Counted from the first letter of the stretch, positions 33,604 to 46,100 are shown. The stretch is DNA of 64,000 bases from Daphnia pulex (GCF_021134715.1 NC_060026.1:9663001-9727000), one strand, 5' to 3'. Numbers and translations are program-made. The notes: generated from the sequence alone by a model not told the origin.

Positions 33604-33896
33604 TCACTTCCGGTCGACGTCGAGTAAATCAGGGCGTTCAGGTGTGTAAATCACTGGTTCGTCAGAAATTGTTTTCCGTTTCGACGGCTTTTTATTCCCG
33701 CTACGGTGGTAACGATGACGGGTTCTTGCTTTCCGCTGGTTCAGTGTTATATTACCCTTTTTTTAAATCATTTCGCAGTCGAAGCTGTATATCGCTGCTA
33801 ACATGTGTGGACAAAAAGCAGAAGTGGAACATGTACAAGTAATGTTACGCACTCTAGCTTTGAACAACGTCACCAAATAAACATCGCCGCACGAGC

Positions 33897-35619
33897 CTAT
33901 ATAACTGACCAATGTTGTTGAGATGGGACCAGCTGAATTCTATTGTCTTTTAGAATTTCCATAGCCCGCTGACTAAAACTATCACCGGGATTTTGATAGG
34001 GGAAAACCAGGGGTTTCTCAAATTTGTCGACCGGATTCAATATGTGATCATCCTTAAAACAATTAAATAAACACAAATTAATTATGTTTCCATTTTATGT
34101 ATTTTATTTTATTATTATTTACATTTTTTAATAACCAAGACGATTTAATTTTGTCAAATAAGTCGTCAGAAGACTGGAATTTTTGTCTTTCAACGGCATT
34201 CTTCACAATTGTAGTTTGAAGGTGTAACGAATCAAGCGGATAGGCCGTGTGGCTTTTCCACTCAATCGTCAACTAAAAGATCCTTTGTTGAAAGTAATTA
34301 GTTTGTATTGTTCTTACATGAAAGTTGATCAGCCAACATGGTACTTAGGCTCTTCAAGCTTACATACAATTAAAAATCAATACATTTAATGAAGAAAAAG
34401 GTATAGAACATAGTAAGTTTCCAATAGCTACATAGACTAGGAATAGCATCCCAGAGTATACTGACTGGGGCCTCATCTCGTCTACATAACCAGAATCAAC
34501 TTGAACTACAGAATGAGCCAGAAAGACTGAGCTCAAGAATGAGACTCTGCGTTGGGTTTTATACCGAAAACAAGTAAAGGGAAAGTGAGAAATAATAGGT
34601 CAAGAGAAAGGGAAATTGGTAGGTCACAACAGGTCACAAAAGAGAAAGGCACTTGGATCAACTTTGACCCAGATCAAAAATAGAAAGGCGCATCTCAGAA
34701 TACTTACATCACTCACCCTCCCGACAGGTTGCGTCCCGCAACCTATAAAGAGACATAAAACTGCACAGAACTGACAGTGAGATACACATTTATGCATTAA
34801 AATTTAATTGTCTTGTTTAATCATGGCTGGCGAGAATTTTTTCTGTCTCGCTCCCATCAATATTTTTTGAATTAGTCGATAACTTGTTTCACGTTTCACG
34901 TTTCTTGATTCTTAATTCAACTGTGATATTACTCATACAGTCTACTCTAAAATGAATTGTCAGTTCTTTGCGGATCCTCTTCGGTTGTTCTTCCTGGGAT
35001 GGTCGTGATGATTGAAGCTGAAGAGTGTATGGCCGTCCTTTGTGGTAGGTGGGTGGTTGGCCAAGGTTCTCCAATCTCCTCGAAGCGTTGAGTTCGGTAA
35101 TCGCTGCCACCAGTGTAACGAATCAAGCGGATAGGCCGTGTGGCTTTTTCCACTCAATCGTCAACTTCAAGATTAATTTAAAGGCGTAAAGAATTGTATT
35201 GTTCACATTAGCTTACGTGACTACATGCGAAGCGCAAGACTTCTCTAGCATGATACGGGTGAAAACATGAATATGGAAACAATAATGAAATGAAGAATAA
35301 ACTCGAGAGGTGTGACAAGTGAGCCAGTAGTGAGACACTGAGCTACACAGTAAAATTCTGCGACGGGTGAGTCAGAAAGACTGAACTAAAGAATGAGGCT
35401 CTGCGTTGGGTTTTATACCGAAAACAAGTAAAGGGAAAGTGAGAAATAATAGGTCAAGAGAAAGGGAAATTGGTAGGTCACAACAGGTCACAAAAGAGAA
35501 AGGCACTTGGATCAACTTTGACCCAGATCAAAAATAGAAAGGCGCATCTCAGAATCCTTAAAAAGGTGAGGTAATAAGGTATTATCGCGACATCCTATTC
35601 TTCCCCTTCGGATTGTCAT
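33897..35619 (-). pseudogene. Unknown gene split by an LTR-element insertion
   Basis: Family not recognised. Minus-strand coding runs from ATG at 35617-35619 (MTIRRGRIGCRDN) into the right border of an LTR element. It resumes in the same frame at 34222 (TTIVKNAVERQKFQSSDDLF), reaches a donor after LLKN at 34123, and continues after a 70-base intron at 34052-33897 (DDHILNPVDKFEKPLVFPYQ ... SQRAMEILKDNR), ending at TAG. Counting the 4-base duplication once, the first exon is exactly 51 codons and the second 51 codons plus stop. The frame continuity across the element strongly suggests that the insertion hit a coding exon. The gene is broken in this haplotype unless it is spliced around. What the 102-residue protein did is unknown. 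Confidence 0.5.
34223..35562 (-). mobile_element. Short non-autonomous LTR retrotransposon (TRIM-like)
   Basis: Two direct repeats, 34223-34708 and 35114-35562, begin TGTAACGAATCAAGCGGATA on the plus strand and share about 180 bases of near-identity at their other ends. Read on the minus strand, the LTR runs TGTAAG...CGTTACA (TG...CA). Directly after the 5' LTR comes TGGTGGCAGCGATTACCG, a primer-binding-site-like sequence of the gypsy type. Directly before the 3' LTR is the polypurine tract GGGAGGGTGAGTGA. The interior is only 405 bases with one short open frame and no pol domain, so movement would need enzymes from another element. The borders carry a 4-base AAGG target duplication (34219-34222 and 35563-35566). 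LTR middles differ between copies, so it is not very recent. Confidence 0.8.
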
Positions 35620-35790
35620 GGAATAAAACACCGGCAACCATTCTCAAGCCATGTGATCTACCCAAAGTTTTTTTTTACTCCATACGGTCTCAATATCCAA
35701 GATCCCATTTTATTCATGTCCTTGTCGACTGTAGAATACAGTACATACATAGTACCTTAGTAAGGACAAACTATTGTGTTCATTCCTAGT

Positions 35791-36335
35791 CAGAGTCGGG
35801 CGGAGCGCGCTTTGATCTTGAGCGAAACAGGAGCGAGATCGCGATTTTCACTGATCGACGAGCGCGAGATTGAGCTTGAGTGGAGACCTTCTGAGCTTCT
35901 CGCTCGAACGTGAACGCCATCGCCACATTTGGTCCAAACATAGTGCGTTATCTATGAACTTTTTTTTGAAAAAGTTTCCAACTGTACAGTCGACAATCTC
36001 TATTCACATGGACGTATTTTTCAATAAGTGTCTATAGTTTCTATTCTTTACCCATCAAAAACTAGGTAAAAGCTAGCAAGTTGAACTCTTTTAACTTTTT
36101 TAAGTGTAGTAATTAGGAAATTGTAATACCTATATCCTATTGTGATCGCTTTTAAGAGGAGAAAGAAGAGAAAATACAAGTTTTTGACAGAGATTTTTTT
36201 GTTTGAAGAGCGAGAGCGGAAAACGAGCGCGAGCGCGCTCGTTTTTTTGCGAGCTGGAGCGCGCTCACTTTATTTGAGGAACTGAGCGGAAAGCTCTGAG
36301 CGAGCTAGCGTTTCAGTGAACGATGCCCGACTCTG
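35791..36335. mobile_element. hAT-type MITE, 545 bases
   Basis: The element starts CAGAGTCGGGC and ends GCCCGACTCTG, exact 11-base terminal inverted repeats in the hAT style (CAGAG...). It is flanked by TTCCTAGT on the left and TTTCTAGT on the right, an 8-base target duplication with one mismatch. Both subterminal regions are full of GAGCG/CGCTC words, likely transposase-binding repeats. No coding capacity. Confidence 0.85.
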
Positions 36336-37559
36336 TTTCTAGTAAATGTTGAAATGGGTAATGGCAAGTGTTGCATTGGTTTTTTGTTTGAAGAATTCGT
36401 CAATTCGTGGCAAACTGCAGTAAATGACAGATAAACAAGTAAACAACTGCACGTACTATATATGCAATCTAGCCAAGTCTGCAGCGTGTTTCGGCTATCC
36501 CCCGCCACGGTGCGCACTAGTCGACTAGCCAAACGTTTTTTGGCTATGGCGCATACCAAGCAAGTCGAAATAGGTCTAATATACAAAAAGTTGAAAAGTC
36601 CAAAACTTTGGCGGCATGAGCATGAGGCCGAATAGACTGTAGCCTACAATAGAGTCTCTACTCCAAAATAAGAAGCGGTCCTTGATAAAAAGGAGAGGTT
36701 GTGCTTGTGAATGAAAAGCCGCATTGCTTTTGCTATGGTCACTGCTACCACAGACTACGAATGTAAAGACGGAAATCCCCTATAACTCTCTCTAGGTGAT
36801 GCTTGAGCTTGCCGCTAGGGCGCAGGTCAATAGAGTTGGAGAATTTTCCCCGTCTCCCTACTGATTACGTGCTTCACACACACGCGATTTGTGAATGTTC
36901 TATTAGGTGCAATTTTTTGAAAATTGCGACATTATTATCCATTGCCCTGCACGATGACCCGTGAATTATTTCATAATTTTTGAAGAATTTGAGGGTTAGT
37001 TGAGGGGTCGCCGGCTTTTCACCAGAGCTCGGGCGGGACCGATCCTCATACCCGCCGAATGTCCACTCTCAAAAACCGGTCTTGGAAAAACTAACCAAAT
37101 TGGAAAAACTTCACAATTTGTACTTTTTACAACAAACTTGCACTTTAGCCAGCAGAGGGCGCCAAATTTCGCTAAATTTTGAAGTGGAAAACTTTTAGGT
37201 ATAGGGAAGGGTTCTCTGAGTTGATTTTATTGTAAATCATTCTGTATATTCGTAAAGAGTGAAGAATTCTGCATCTTTTGGCACCAAGAAAAAGATTTTA
37301 GCTTGATTTTTAGTATTTTTTGTATATTTTTGAAAATGCCGTATTTAACACGGCGCATATGAGGGAAAACGGGGTGTACCTAATAAATGAACGATACCGT
37401 AGCGCCGTGGGGGTTAATCCTACAACAATTTTGTGTGTGTAAAAAATGTAGATCATTATTGGATCTACTCAGAAATAAAAGAAAAAAATCTAGCTCAAGC
37501 CGTTCGGGTAGTATTTGCACTTTTTCTAAGACACGTAGTGCCATAAGAATGCACTGAAA
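36336..37559. other. No recognisable gene
   Basis: No domain-bearing frame, element end or RNA gene recognised. Confidence 0.4.
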
Positions 37560-37711
37560 AAAGGTCACAGAAAAAAATTATTTTCCGCTATGGTTCATAA
37601 AAGAGCCGCCGCATACAGGTGGCGTTTCGTTTCACGTTTCGTAAAAACGCCATCTGTATGCGGCGGCATTTTTATGAACCAGAGCGGAAAAAAAAATTTT
37701 CTGTGACCTTT
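37560..37711. mobile_element. Foldback (hairpin) element, 152 bases
   Basis: Arms of about 66 bases are nearly perfect inverted repeats: AAAGGTCACAG ... GCCGCCGCATACAG on the left and CTGTATGCGGCGGC ... CTGTGACCTTT on the right, separated by about 17 bases. RNA from it would form a long hairpin. Probably a tiny MITE. Confidence 0.85.
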
Positions 37712-38455
37712 AACAATGAATAACTTAAGAGCTATTAAATATTTTTCAAAATGACTTTTAAATTTAGAAAAATTGATATCTTAAATAATTTTGTACAAAA
37801 GATCAGAATTTTAGGACAACTACATGACTAGATATAATGAGTTTACGGAGGGACTATCCGCCATAAGGTCCCTTGTAAACACCTTTTGGGGATTTTATAA
37901 AATTTGAGGCATAGTCACTCACAGTATATTTAATTACAAACAAATCTTTAAAGCTAGAACATTCAAAATTGGAACCCTGATCAATAAAAAGACGGGAAAC
38001 ATTTATTAGCTGTCAAACAAAATTTATTTCTATTTCTTATCACAATTATAATACATTTTCTAATTTTTACATTTTGTTTTATATTTTTTTTATAGTAAAA
38101 ATAATTATTTCTGAGGAAGGTTTTTACAAGAAATATAAAATTATAGTAAAAACAAAGCTCATGAAAAGAATTCCGTGTTGCAATTTGTTCCCGCTCAAAA
38201 ATTATCTTGACTCCACTAGTAATCAGTAAATGGGGAAAATACCAAAAAAAAATCTCCAGCTCTATTAACCTGCGCCCTATCGGCAAGCTCAGGCATCGCC
38301 CAAGCTGTTCCTTTCAGGCTTATGGGACCGATTTCCGTCTTTACATTCGTAGTCTGCTGCTACCAATCTGTGTTATCTTTGAAGCAGACGAAATAAATAA
38401 GTCAAAACATGGTTTCATAATTTATCAGTAAAGTGCATACTTTTTCTTAACAAAA
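37712..38455. other. Upstream region of MFSD6-like gene
   Basis: AT-rich non-coding sequence. It should hold the promoter and 5' leader of the transporter, but I cannot point to a TATA box or initiator with confidence. Confidence 0.35.
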
Positions 38456-40987
38456 ATGGATTTTGAAATTAACAAAAAACTCCTTCCTATGAAGGCCCAT
38501 TACTTCTTTTTCAATGCCGGTAATGTATTTCACTTATCTGCTCATTTTAATAAAATAAATAGCTAGAGGAAACATTTATTTTATGCAGGCCTCGCTCCTA
38601 TCATGCCATTTATTCCTACTTACGCCCGGCAATTAGGCGTATCTCAAGTTGGAGTTGGTTTGATGTACACGGTTTTTCCATTTGTTGGGCTACTAGCAAA
38701 ACCGCTATTTGGCACTATTGCAGATAAGTTTAGAATCGGCAAACAAATCTTTATTACAGCTATCATTTGTGCTGCTATATTCTTTACAAGTATTTATTTC
38801 ATCCCTGCCAAACCTACTGAGGCATTGATGGATTTTGATTGCAATTTAATGACAATATTGAAAACATGTGAAGTCAGTGATAACTGTACACTTACAAGAA
38901 TTAATTTAGAAAATCCAGACATGATGTCTACTTTGGAATGCACACTTATTTGCAATAATCCTAACAGTCAATTTCTTGAAGAAATGTGTTCAACATGGAA
39001 TGTCAGTGATGTCTGCAACACAAACCTTACATCAATTGAAATGAAAACTTATTCTAACATGAGCAAAGCTCTCCTGGAAGAATCATCTTGCCTTTACTTC
39101 CCTGTAGAAAACTTATCTTTTAATGGGACTAAAGTCGAAAACCCATACTGTAAATCTTCTACATCAATGAAGTGCAATACTGTCTGCAATAGTGCCACTG
39201 TAATGAGTTACATCCAGAAACCTATAACAGAAACTTCACAGGAACCATACTACTCAACAATTCAGTTCCAAATGCTGTTTGGTCTTATGATTGGAGCTTG
39301 GGCTAGTACTGCTGTTGTTACTAGTTTAGCGGATAGCATCTGTTTCAATTTGTTGGGTACGTAATTAAATCAAATAATGCTTCTTGCGTTCCATAATAAA
39401 GTTTCATTTTCTCATTAGGAAGCAAACCGCATGACTATGGAAGACAGCGATTATGGGGGGCACTTGGTTGGGGTATATCCGCAATTTTTGCCGGATATCT
39501 CATTGATTCCGTCAGTCATGGAGAAAATATAAAAAATTACACTCCAAGTTTCATTTTAGTATTTATTATGCTAACAGTGAATACTATTTCGGTATCAAAA
39601 ATTAAGGTAAAGTTTTGAATAACTGTTTTGCACGATCAGTTAAAAAGAAATTTTCCATATAGATTGACTATCGCCAAGAACCTTATGCTTTTGCAAAAGT
39701 CGCGTCACTTTTCAAAGACGTGAAAGTTGTGCTTTTTTTACTCAGTTGTATCACATTTGGGATTTGCATTGGGTCCATCTGGCAATTCCTTTTTTGGTAA
39801 ACGGTCAAGATTTTCGAAACCGGTTACAAATATCTGAATAAATACCAATATTTCGAACACATTCCAGGTATTTAGAGGATATGGCGTCTTCTCAAGGATG
39901 CGATTCGCTGGAATGGATTAAGCTTTTGGAAGGTTTAGCCATGGGCATCCAGTGTTTTGCTGGAGAGGCTCCGTTTCTGTTTTTGTCTGGTGAGAAATTC
40001 ATATTCGCCAAAGATTTCAATTAACTTCCAAAACTAAATTTTTCAATCGTTTTAGGATGGTTCTTGAACAAACTTGGCCACGTTCACACTATGACGATGA
40101 TTTTGTTAGTTATGGGCTTTCGCCTTATTTGCTATTCTCTTTTAACAAATCCTTGGCTCACGCTTCCGATTGAACTGTTGAACGGATTAACGCTCGGCGT
40201 ATATTGGTCAACGGTATTTAAGCCTTTAATTGTTTTCTTTAAAAACGAAAGCTCTATATTTTCTCTCTCCCAAAAGATGACATCGTATGCCTACCTAATA
40301 GCTCCACCTGGTGCTGGAACCACTTTGCAGGGTATATTTGGAGCTTTGTTTGAAGGCATAGGTAATGTATATATATATATATATTATAGGCGATTCTTCG
40401 ATGTCTTTCTTATGCACATTTTGGAAGCAGGAACCGCAGTCGGAAGTCTTTTGGGTGGTTTCATTTTCCAAAACTATGGGGGTGCTATTATGTACCGCTC
40501 ATTTGGAATTTACACACTTATTTTCGGTATCTTGTACTCATCAATTCACGCCTTTATGGATCGGAAAAAAACAATGACACGCAAAGGTAATTTCTAACCC
40601 ATTAAGAACTTAGAATTTGGTCTAATTGTAATAACCTTCGGGCTACTTAAGAATTCGCAGCTGGCATTGAAGATTATTCAAGCACAGGTATCATTTTTTG
40701 TTTTGGTGTTGTGCTAATTTAAAGGTCTTCAGTATTTGTGTATGTCAATTTTTCATGAGGGAAGTGTGTGATTTTAGTAGGTTTATAGGCTTAATAGTAG
40801 TTGATTTTTTTAAATGTTTGTTGTTGCCGTGTTGATTTTCAATTTGTTTGTGGTTATTACTTGTTTTATGTTCCTTGGATATCGCCTTTTATTTCTCCGT
40901 TTAAATTGTTTTTTTTTTTTTTGTTTTTTTTTTCTGATTATAGAGTCCTACAGCCGTGTGAACCAAGCTCCAGATGATCAACTGTAA
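38456..40987 (+). CDS. Mfsd6: MFSD6-like major facilitator transporter
   Basis: Nine exons: 38456-38519, 38589-39356, 39419-39606, 39663-39796, 39868-39989, 40056-40361, 40431-40586, 40661-40687, 40944-40987. All junctions are GT-AG and keep phase, giving 602 residues. The N-terminus (KLLPMKAHYFFFNAG, residues 8-22) and TVFPFVGLLAKPLFGTIADK are hallmarks of the MFSD6 family. Transmembrane helices 1-3 are followed by a large hydrophilic loop (about 96-250) with around eleven cysteines and six N-glycosylation sequons (NCT, NVS, NLT, NMS, NLS, NGT). The C-terminal half includes DYGRQRLWGALGWGISAIFA, HVHTMTMILLVMGFRL and a NGLTLGVYWSTVF helix. Substrates of this family are poorly known; it acts in membranes. 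The acceptor at 40430 was chosen over one three bases upstream because it restores GTAVGSLLGG. Exon 8 is a 27-base microexon. The gene ends tail-to-tail with Rab33, 385 bases away. Confidence 0.92.
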
Positions 40988-41371
40988 AACTAGAACAAAT
41001 TGTAGGAGTGTCCTTTTTTCTTCGCTACTAGCGCTAGCGGATACCCTACTGTCATTGGTGACCAAGAGCGCTGAACTCGAAATAATCCGGAATCACCACT
41101 CGTGATCTCCATATCTGCCTGCGTCTTTTACCACGCGCACGTAAAGGGAACACAAGTAGTTTATTATTTTCCATAGTGTTAACATTCATATCAAGAGGGA
41201 CTAAACTAGCTTAATTCAAACATTGAATGTTATCGTGTATTTTATGAGCGTTTAGTACAACATTTACTTCACAATTTAGATAGCCTATTATATATATTGT
41301 ATTTTATCACATGAAGGGAAATCATTGCTCGATTTCAAAAATATTGGTCGGCAAATTTTTAAGTCAATTAG
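40988..41371. other. Shared 3' intergenic space of Mfsd6 and Rab33
   Basis: Holds the 3' untranslated regions of two convergent genes. TTTATT at about 41160-41166 reads AATAAA on the minus strand and may be the Rab33 polyadenylation signal. Confidence 0.4.
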
Positions 41372-42389
41372 TCAACAACCGAAACAAGAATCGTTGCTTG
41401 TCGTTGGTTGACAAATCAAACCAGTTCGTAAACGAACATTTGAGATTTCTTCGCCGAAAGGGATATTGTCTGCGTCATTGTCCTTTTGCCACTGGGACAT
41501 GTGAACTGGCATCATTGGTCTAGAATTTTTTAATTTGTGAGCCAATGTCATAAAAATGGATTCGACATGGTTCGCTTGGCTATCGTCTTTTGCGGAAGTT
41601 TCGAAAAGCTAAATTGAAAAAAAAAATCAAAATAGGTGAATTTAACAGAATAAAAAATTATAATAGTACGGGCATATTGTGCATGTCGGCAAACATCTGA
41701 GCTCTGTTAGTGTTAACTACTTGCGTCTCTCTGCAATCACATTTATTTCCAACAAGAATTCTTGGAATTTTTGTAGTTAGTTGATGATCATTGCACTCCT
41801 CAATCCATAATGATAAAGACTATAATATTGTAAGTAAAAAAAATTTCAAAAGAGCAAAAAGCATTTTGTTTAGCAGCTAATAATTCAATTTCTATACCTC
41901 AAATGAATTTGCATTGGTTACATCATAAACAAAAACTACAGCATTCACATTCCTGTAGTAGTGATGTACCATTGATCGTCGAAATCTTTCTTGCCCAGCT
42001 GTTTAAATGTAATTGAATATTCAAGGCATATAAAAATCATTTGTAATAAAACCAGGAAAACCAATATATACCTGTGTCCCATAGCTGCAACTGAAATTAC
42101 AAAAATAATCAATTATGAGTGGGCTTATCATTTAAAAATTGCTAATTGTAAAAAATTGCTGTACTTTCAATTGTTCTCCATCAACAGTGAGCACCTTCTC
42201 CCTGAAATCCACTCCTATGGTTGCTTCTGTTCTCCCTGGAAATCGTCCTTCACAAAATCTGTAAGTTAAACATGTTTTCCCAACTGCAGAGTTTCCTACT
42301 ACAATAATTTTGAAAACTCTTTTCTGTGGTGATGCTGTGAATGAACTGGCTGGAATGCTTGTGTTTCCTTGGTTCCCTTCTTCCATCAT
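41372..42389 (-). CDS. Rab33: Rab33 small GTPase
   Basis: Five coding exons on the minus strand: 42165-42389, 42072-42090 (19 bases), 41898-41998, 41670-41819, 41372-41608. They join in phase to 243 residues. GTPase motifs: GNSAVGKT (P-loop, residues 32-39), ATIGVDFRE (switch I), DTAGQE (80-85), NKCD (140-143), ETSAK (168-172). The segment [20 protein letters not shown] and [14 protein letters not shown] with [10 protein letters not shown] are typical of Rab33, which acts at the Golgi and in autophagy (known from vertebrate Rab33B binding ATG16L1). The C-terminus is SCFGC, giving two cysteines for geranylgeranyl groups; the usual Rab ending is CC or CXC. The start is the first of two adjacent ATGs (42387-42389). 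A frame extends upstream, but an ATG-initiated longer form is not clear. Confidence 0.95.
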
Positions 42390-43179
42390 GTTTATGCTGC
42401 TGTAAACAAGTTTTACAGGCAAATTATTTATAAATTAACTGTGGCAGCCAATCAGGAAACAACTAGGCTTAACAAAGAAGGATAAGAAATGATCCGTTAC
42501 CACTTACCAATATATAAACAGAAATTTTTGTTCACAATAGCAACATAAATAATGACGTGTTTTTTTTTTCGTCTGCTAACATAATCACAGGTGTTACTAA
42601 TAAAACGCGAAGCAACCGTGCGGAACGATCACGATGGATGGTACTTATTTATTTTATTTATTTATTTAAGCTGTTTTTGTCTATATTACAGTTAATAGAA
42701 TATAATGTCTTAATTGTTGCCTCTATGTGTTGGCTTGAGATGAACGCTTTAATTTCTACATCGAGCATGCTTTGATACATCACTACCTATTACAATACAA
42801 AGCAAGATATTACGAAAAGACATGAAGAAACGCGCTGTTATTATTCTTGACGATTTTAGCACAAGCCAAAGATGTATTTCTAAATTGTTTTACAACAAAC
42901 ATACCATTTGTGGTGAGGGGATGTGATAAATGGGAACATCCACAATAGAAAGAAAAAAGAGAAACTAAAAAGGGGGCTTAATGGCTTAAAAAGCCACGCG
43001 ATGGCACTCAACACTAAATCCATAGGTCATTTTTGAATTTAAAAAAGGAATTAAAAATCAAGAGACAAGAGGACACAAAAATCTAACAGTCATACGGAAT
43101 TTTGTTATTTTTTTTTTGTTATTTTTTTTTTTTGTGTGTTTGAATTCCAAACAATTGTGTGAGACAGTAAAACAAAACA
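42390..43179. other. Intergenic: Rab33 promoter side and 53BP1 3' end
   Basis: Contains a (TTTA)n run at about 42645-42668 and T-rich runs at 43104-43133. Both flanking genes are on the minus strand, so Rab33 regulatory sequence and the 53BP1 3' untranslated region share this space. Confidence 0.4.
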
Positions 43180-46100
43180 TCATGGTTTAGCGTAGTTAAA
43201 ACTGAACTGAGGACTCGAAGATGGATCTAGTATTTTTCCATGAATCAATGATTGAATGACCCACGTAGATGAGACTAGTGGAATCTTCATACGACGAGCC
43301 TGATCAACAATTTTAGCTGTACAGTCTTTGGTTGTAACTACGTAATCAAACGGAACTTCGTCACACAACGCTTTCTCAGATTCCGCGACACCACTGTCAG
43401 CAATAGCCCCTTCAGAAACGGGTCTTTTTGCGCGCGCAGGTAAGCGGGAAACAATTATACATTCAGCTTGAACAAGAATAGGTACCCAAAGATCGTTAAA
43501 TTCTGGCGGACCACTTAAAAGGATACGTGTGCCAACGAAACAACGGCCGGTGCTTGAAGACCACTCAACAATACTACCTTGAAGGTCAATGCCAGGTGGG
43601 TGCAAGTAACGTTGGTAGTTGAATCTTTCGTTGCTTTGGCAACATTGATAAACCTAGAAAGAAAAACTTTTTAAGGAAAAGCTATTAAGCTAAAAAATTT
43701 TATTTTATTTTACCCAGTCATGAGAAACGGAGCGGATGTTGGCAGCTAGAGATTTAATGTATCTTTCTGTGCGACAAGGTCGATTGCAAACCAACAAAAC
43801 AATATCTTCTTCCATTTCAATTTGACTCAGATCAAATCGCTCTAGGACCGTTCCACCACCTGCCGTCAATTGATGCTTAATGTGCTCTTTGTAGTAGGGA
43901 GTAGGGTTCAGGTACGGCTCAACTTCGTCAGTTATTTCATCAGGATCCACTTCGAGAGGTCTTGATGCCTTCGTGAGAAGAAATGCAAACCCAGCGAAAA
44001 GCTTGTTATTCTGGGGAATTGGTCCGGCGATTTGAAGGTTCACTTCTTCTTTGGTTTCTTCGACATTTTCTTCCTCCAGCGCACTTTGAACTGTTGAGCG
44101 ACCTGGTAATGCTGCATTCATCCGATCAAGAATACGGGTTCGCAAAGACGTCTCCTCGTGTTGAAGGAATGAAGTTCCACTACTTTCGCTCATGGTAGAA
44201 GTATCCAGAGTTAAATCTCTTTTCCCCTTAATTTTTCGGCGCAACGATCCCGAATTCTGAAGAGAACGTTTTGGTGTTTGTTCTGGCGCAACTAGTAAAA
44301 GAGAGGAAAAAATCAAGCAAACTTAAATATCCTTTAATCTAAACAGATAAAATGATCAACTACCTGCTGGTAGTTAATCATAAAAGCTTTATTCACTAAA
44401 CTACCTGCTGGAGTCACCGATTTGGATCTAGGAGTGCGTGGATTTTTCGGAGTTTTCTTAGGTGAAGATACTCCGAGTTCGGCAGTTGTGGTTCTTCTAC
44501 TACGCTTACCTCCTAGAATATTATCAAGACTGACGTTACAGGTGTGAGGTGAAAAGAGCTGTGGCACCACCACCGCGTCATTCCAGTGGCGCATATGATC
44601 TTGCGTTAAACAAATCCTAAGTGGGATGAAGATGAAAACATGACACGTTTTTCCTATTGAATCAAATCATTCTAATCGTCTTACCTCTGTCTTGGGACTT
44701 TAATAGTCTCACAACCATCCATTTCGATCAAATGCTCAATCTTAAAAATTGATAACAAAATATCAGTCTTGTGACCTACTAGAATTTGGACAATTCAAAA
44801 TACCTTTTCAACTGGCTCATTGGGTTTAATTTTACTATATCCAATAATCACACCAGGTCGGCCTTCGCTCAAGTCCTCGTTAAGAACCAGAACCGGCTGG
44901 TGTTTGTTCAATAGCGAAACGGGCAAAATAAATTCTTCGACTAGACTACGCGATTGTCCATCTTCGAACTTGACAGTCCACTTTCCTGTCTGGACCGGAT
45001 CACGCTGGGTAATCTTGGCAGCATAAAAGCATTTATCTGAAAGTTGAAATACTTAGAACTGTTAATTCAGAAACGAAAGCGAAAACTCTAAAATTACCTG
45101 TCCACTGTGCAAAAACAGGTCTATCTACAAATTCACACAAAACAATTATTAGAGTTTATTAAAAAAAACATGAGCAAGTCTGTGAAGTTTTACCTATTTG
45201 ATAGGAACGAGCGCGTAATTCTTCCACTACTTCATCGAGTTCTCTGAGATAATCTTCCGAAGACTTATCACTACCAGCGTCGGTGTTTGATTGGCTGGGG
45301 TTGGTATCAGTGGGAGGTCGACTAGCATTCGACTCCGGTTTCTCAGGTTCCTGATTTTTCTTAGCACCATTCGTTTTGTTTTTCGCCGGTGTCCCGTCAG
45401 CCGGTGGACGACCTCGTCGACCTTTCTTGGGCGGAGTCTCAGTACTGGAGTCAGTTTCCTTTATCATTTCGGGAATTTTGGGCTTGCGTCCGCGTTTGCG
45501 CGCTATTTTTATTTCCGTAAATGCTGGTGTCTCTTCTACTGCGATGCTTGAAGGTTCTTTGTCTAATGCTTGAGGGACACCTGAACCGCCTGCTAATTCA
45601 ACAGCTGAGGAGCATTCCGTCGAGTCTGGGTACGAAGAGGGATGCGACGGAAGAGGTGTAGCGCCATCTTCTTTTAACTGTGCACAAGGACTGGATGGCT
45701 TAGATGACTCATTGTTCCCAGAGCGAGTGGTCTTCTGGCGAACGGGATGCTTAGGCATTGCAAACTCGCTGCTGCCAGGTAAGATTGGTGGCTCCAGACT
45801 GGCTCTACTCAGCATTGAACTACAGGCAATCGGAGCAGTTTCGAAATTCGAAGCGATTGAAAAGCGCGACAAACGCATTGAGGCTGTTTCTGATTTGTAG
45901 CTCCCGGATAAATCAGCATTGTAGCCACTTGAACTCTGGCTCACATGCCGCTGCAAAAGCTCAGCAAATGACTCTAGCCGTGAACCCGGCAATGTTTCGC
46001 AATCCATGTTATCGAATAAACCCATCCGCACTTGCTCCGACACAGAACCTGAAAGCGCCACTTCCATTTTAGACATTGGCAACATCTATGATAAAAATGT

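Noticed and set aside
33129..33842. Plus-strand 237-codon frame over the 45-base repeat
   Set aside because: Ala/Val-rich sequence with no domain; openness follows from the multiple-of-three repeat, and the RS-rich opposite strand is more protein-like.
45291..46072. Plus-strand frames opposite the large 53BP1 exon
   Set aside because: They are shadows of the real minus-strand exon.
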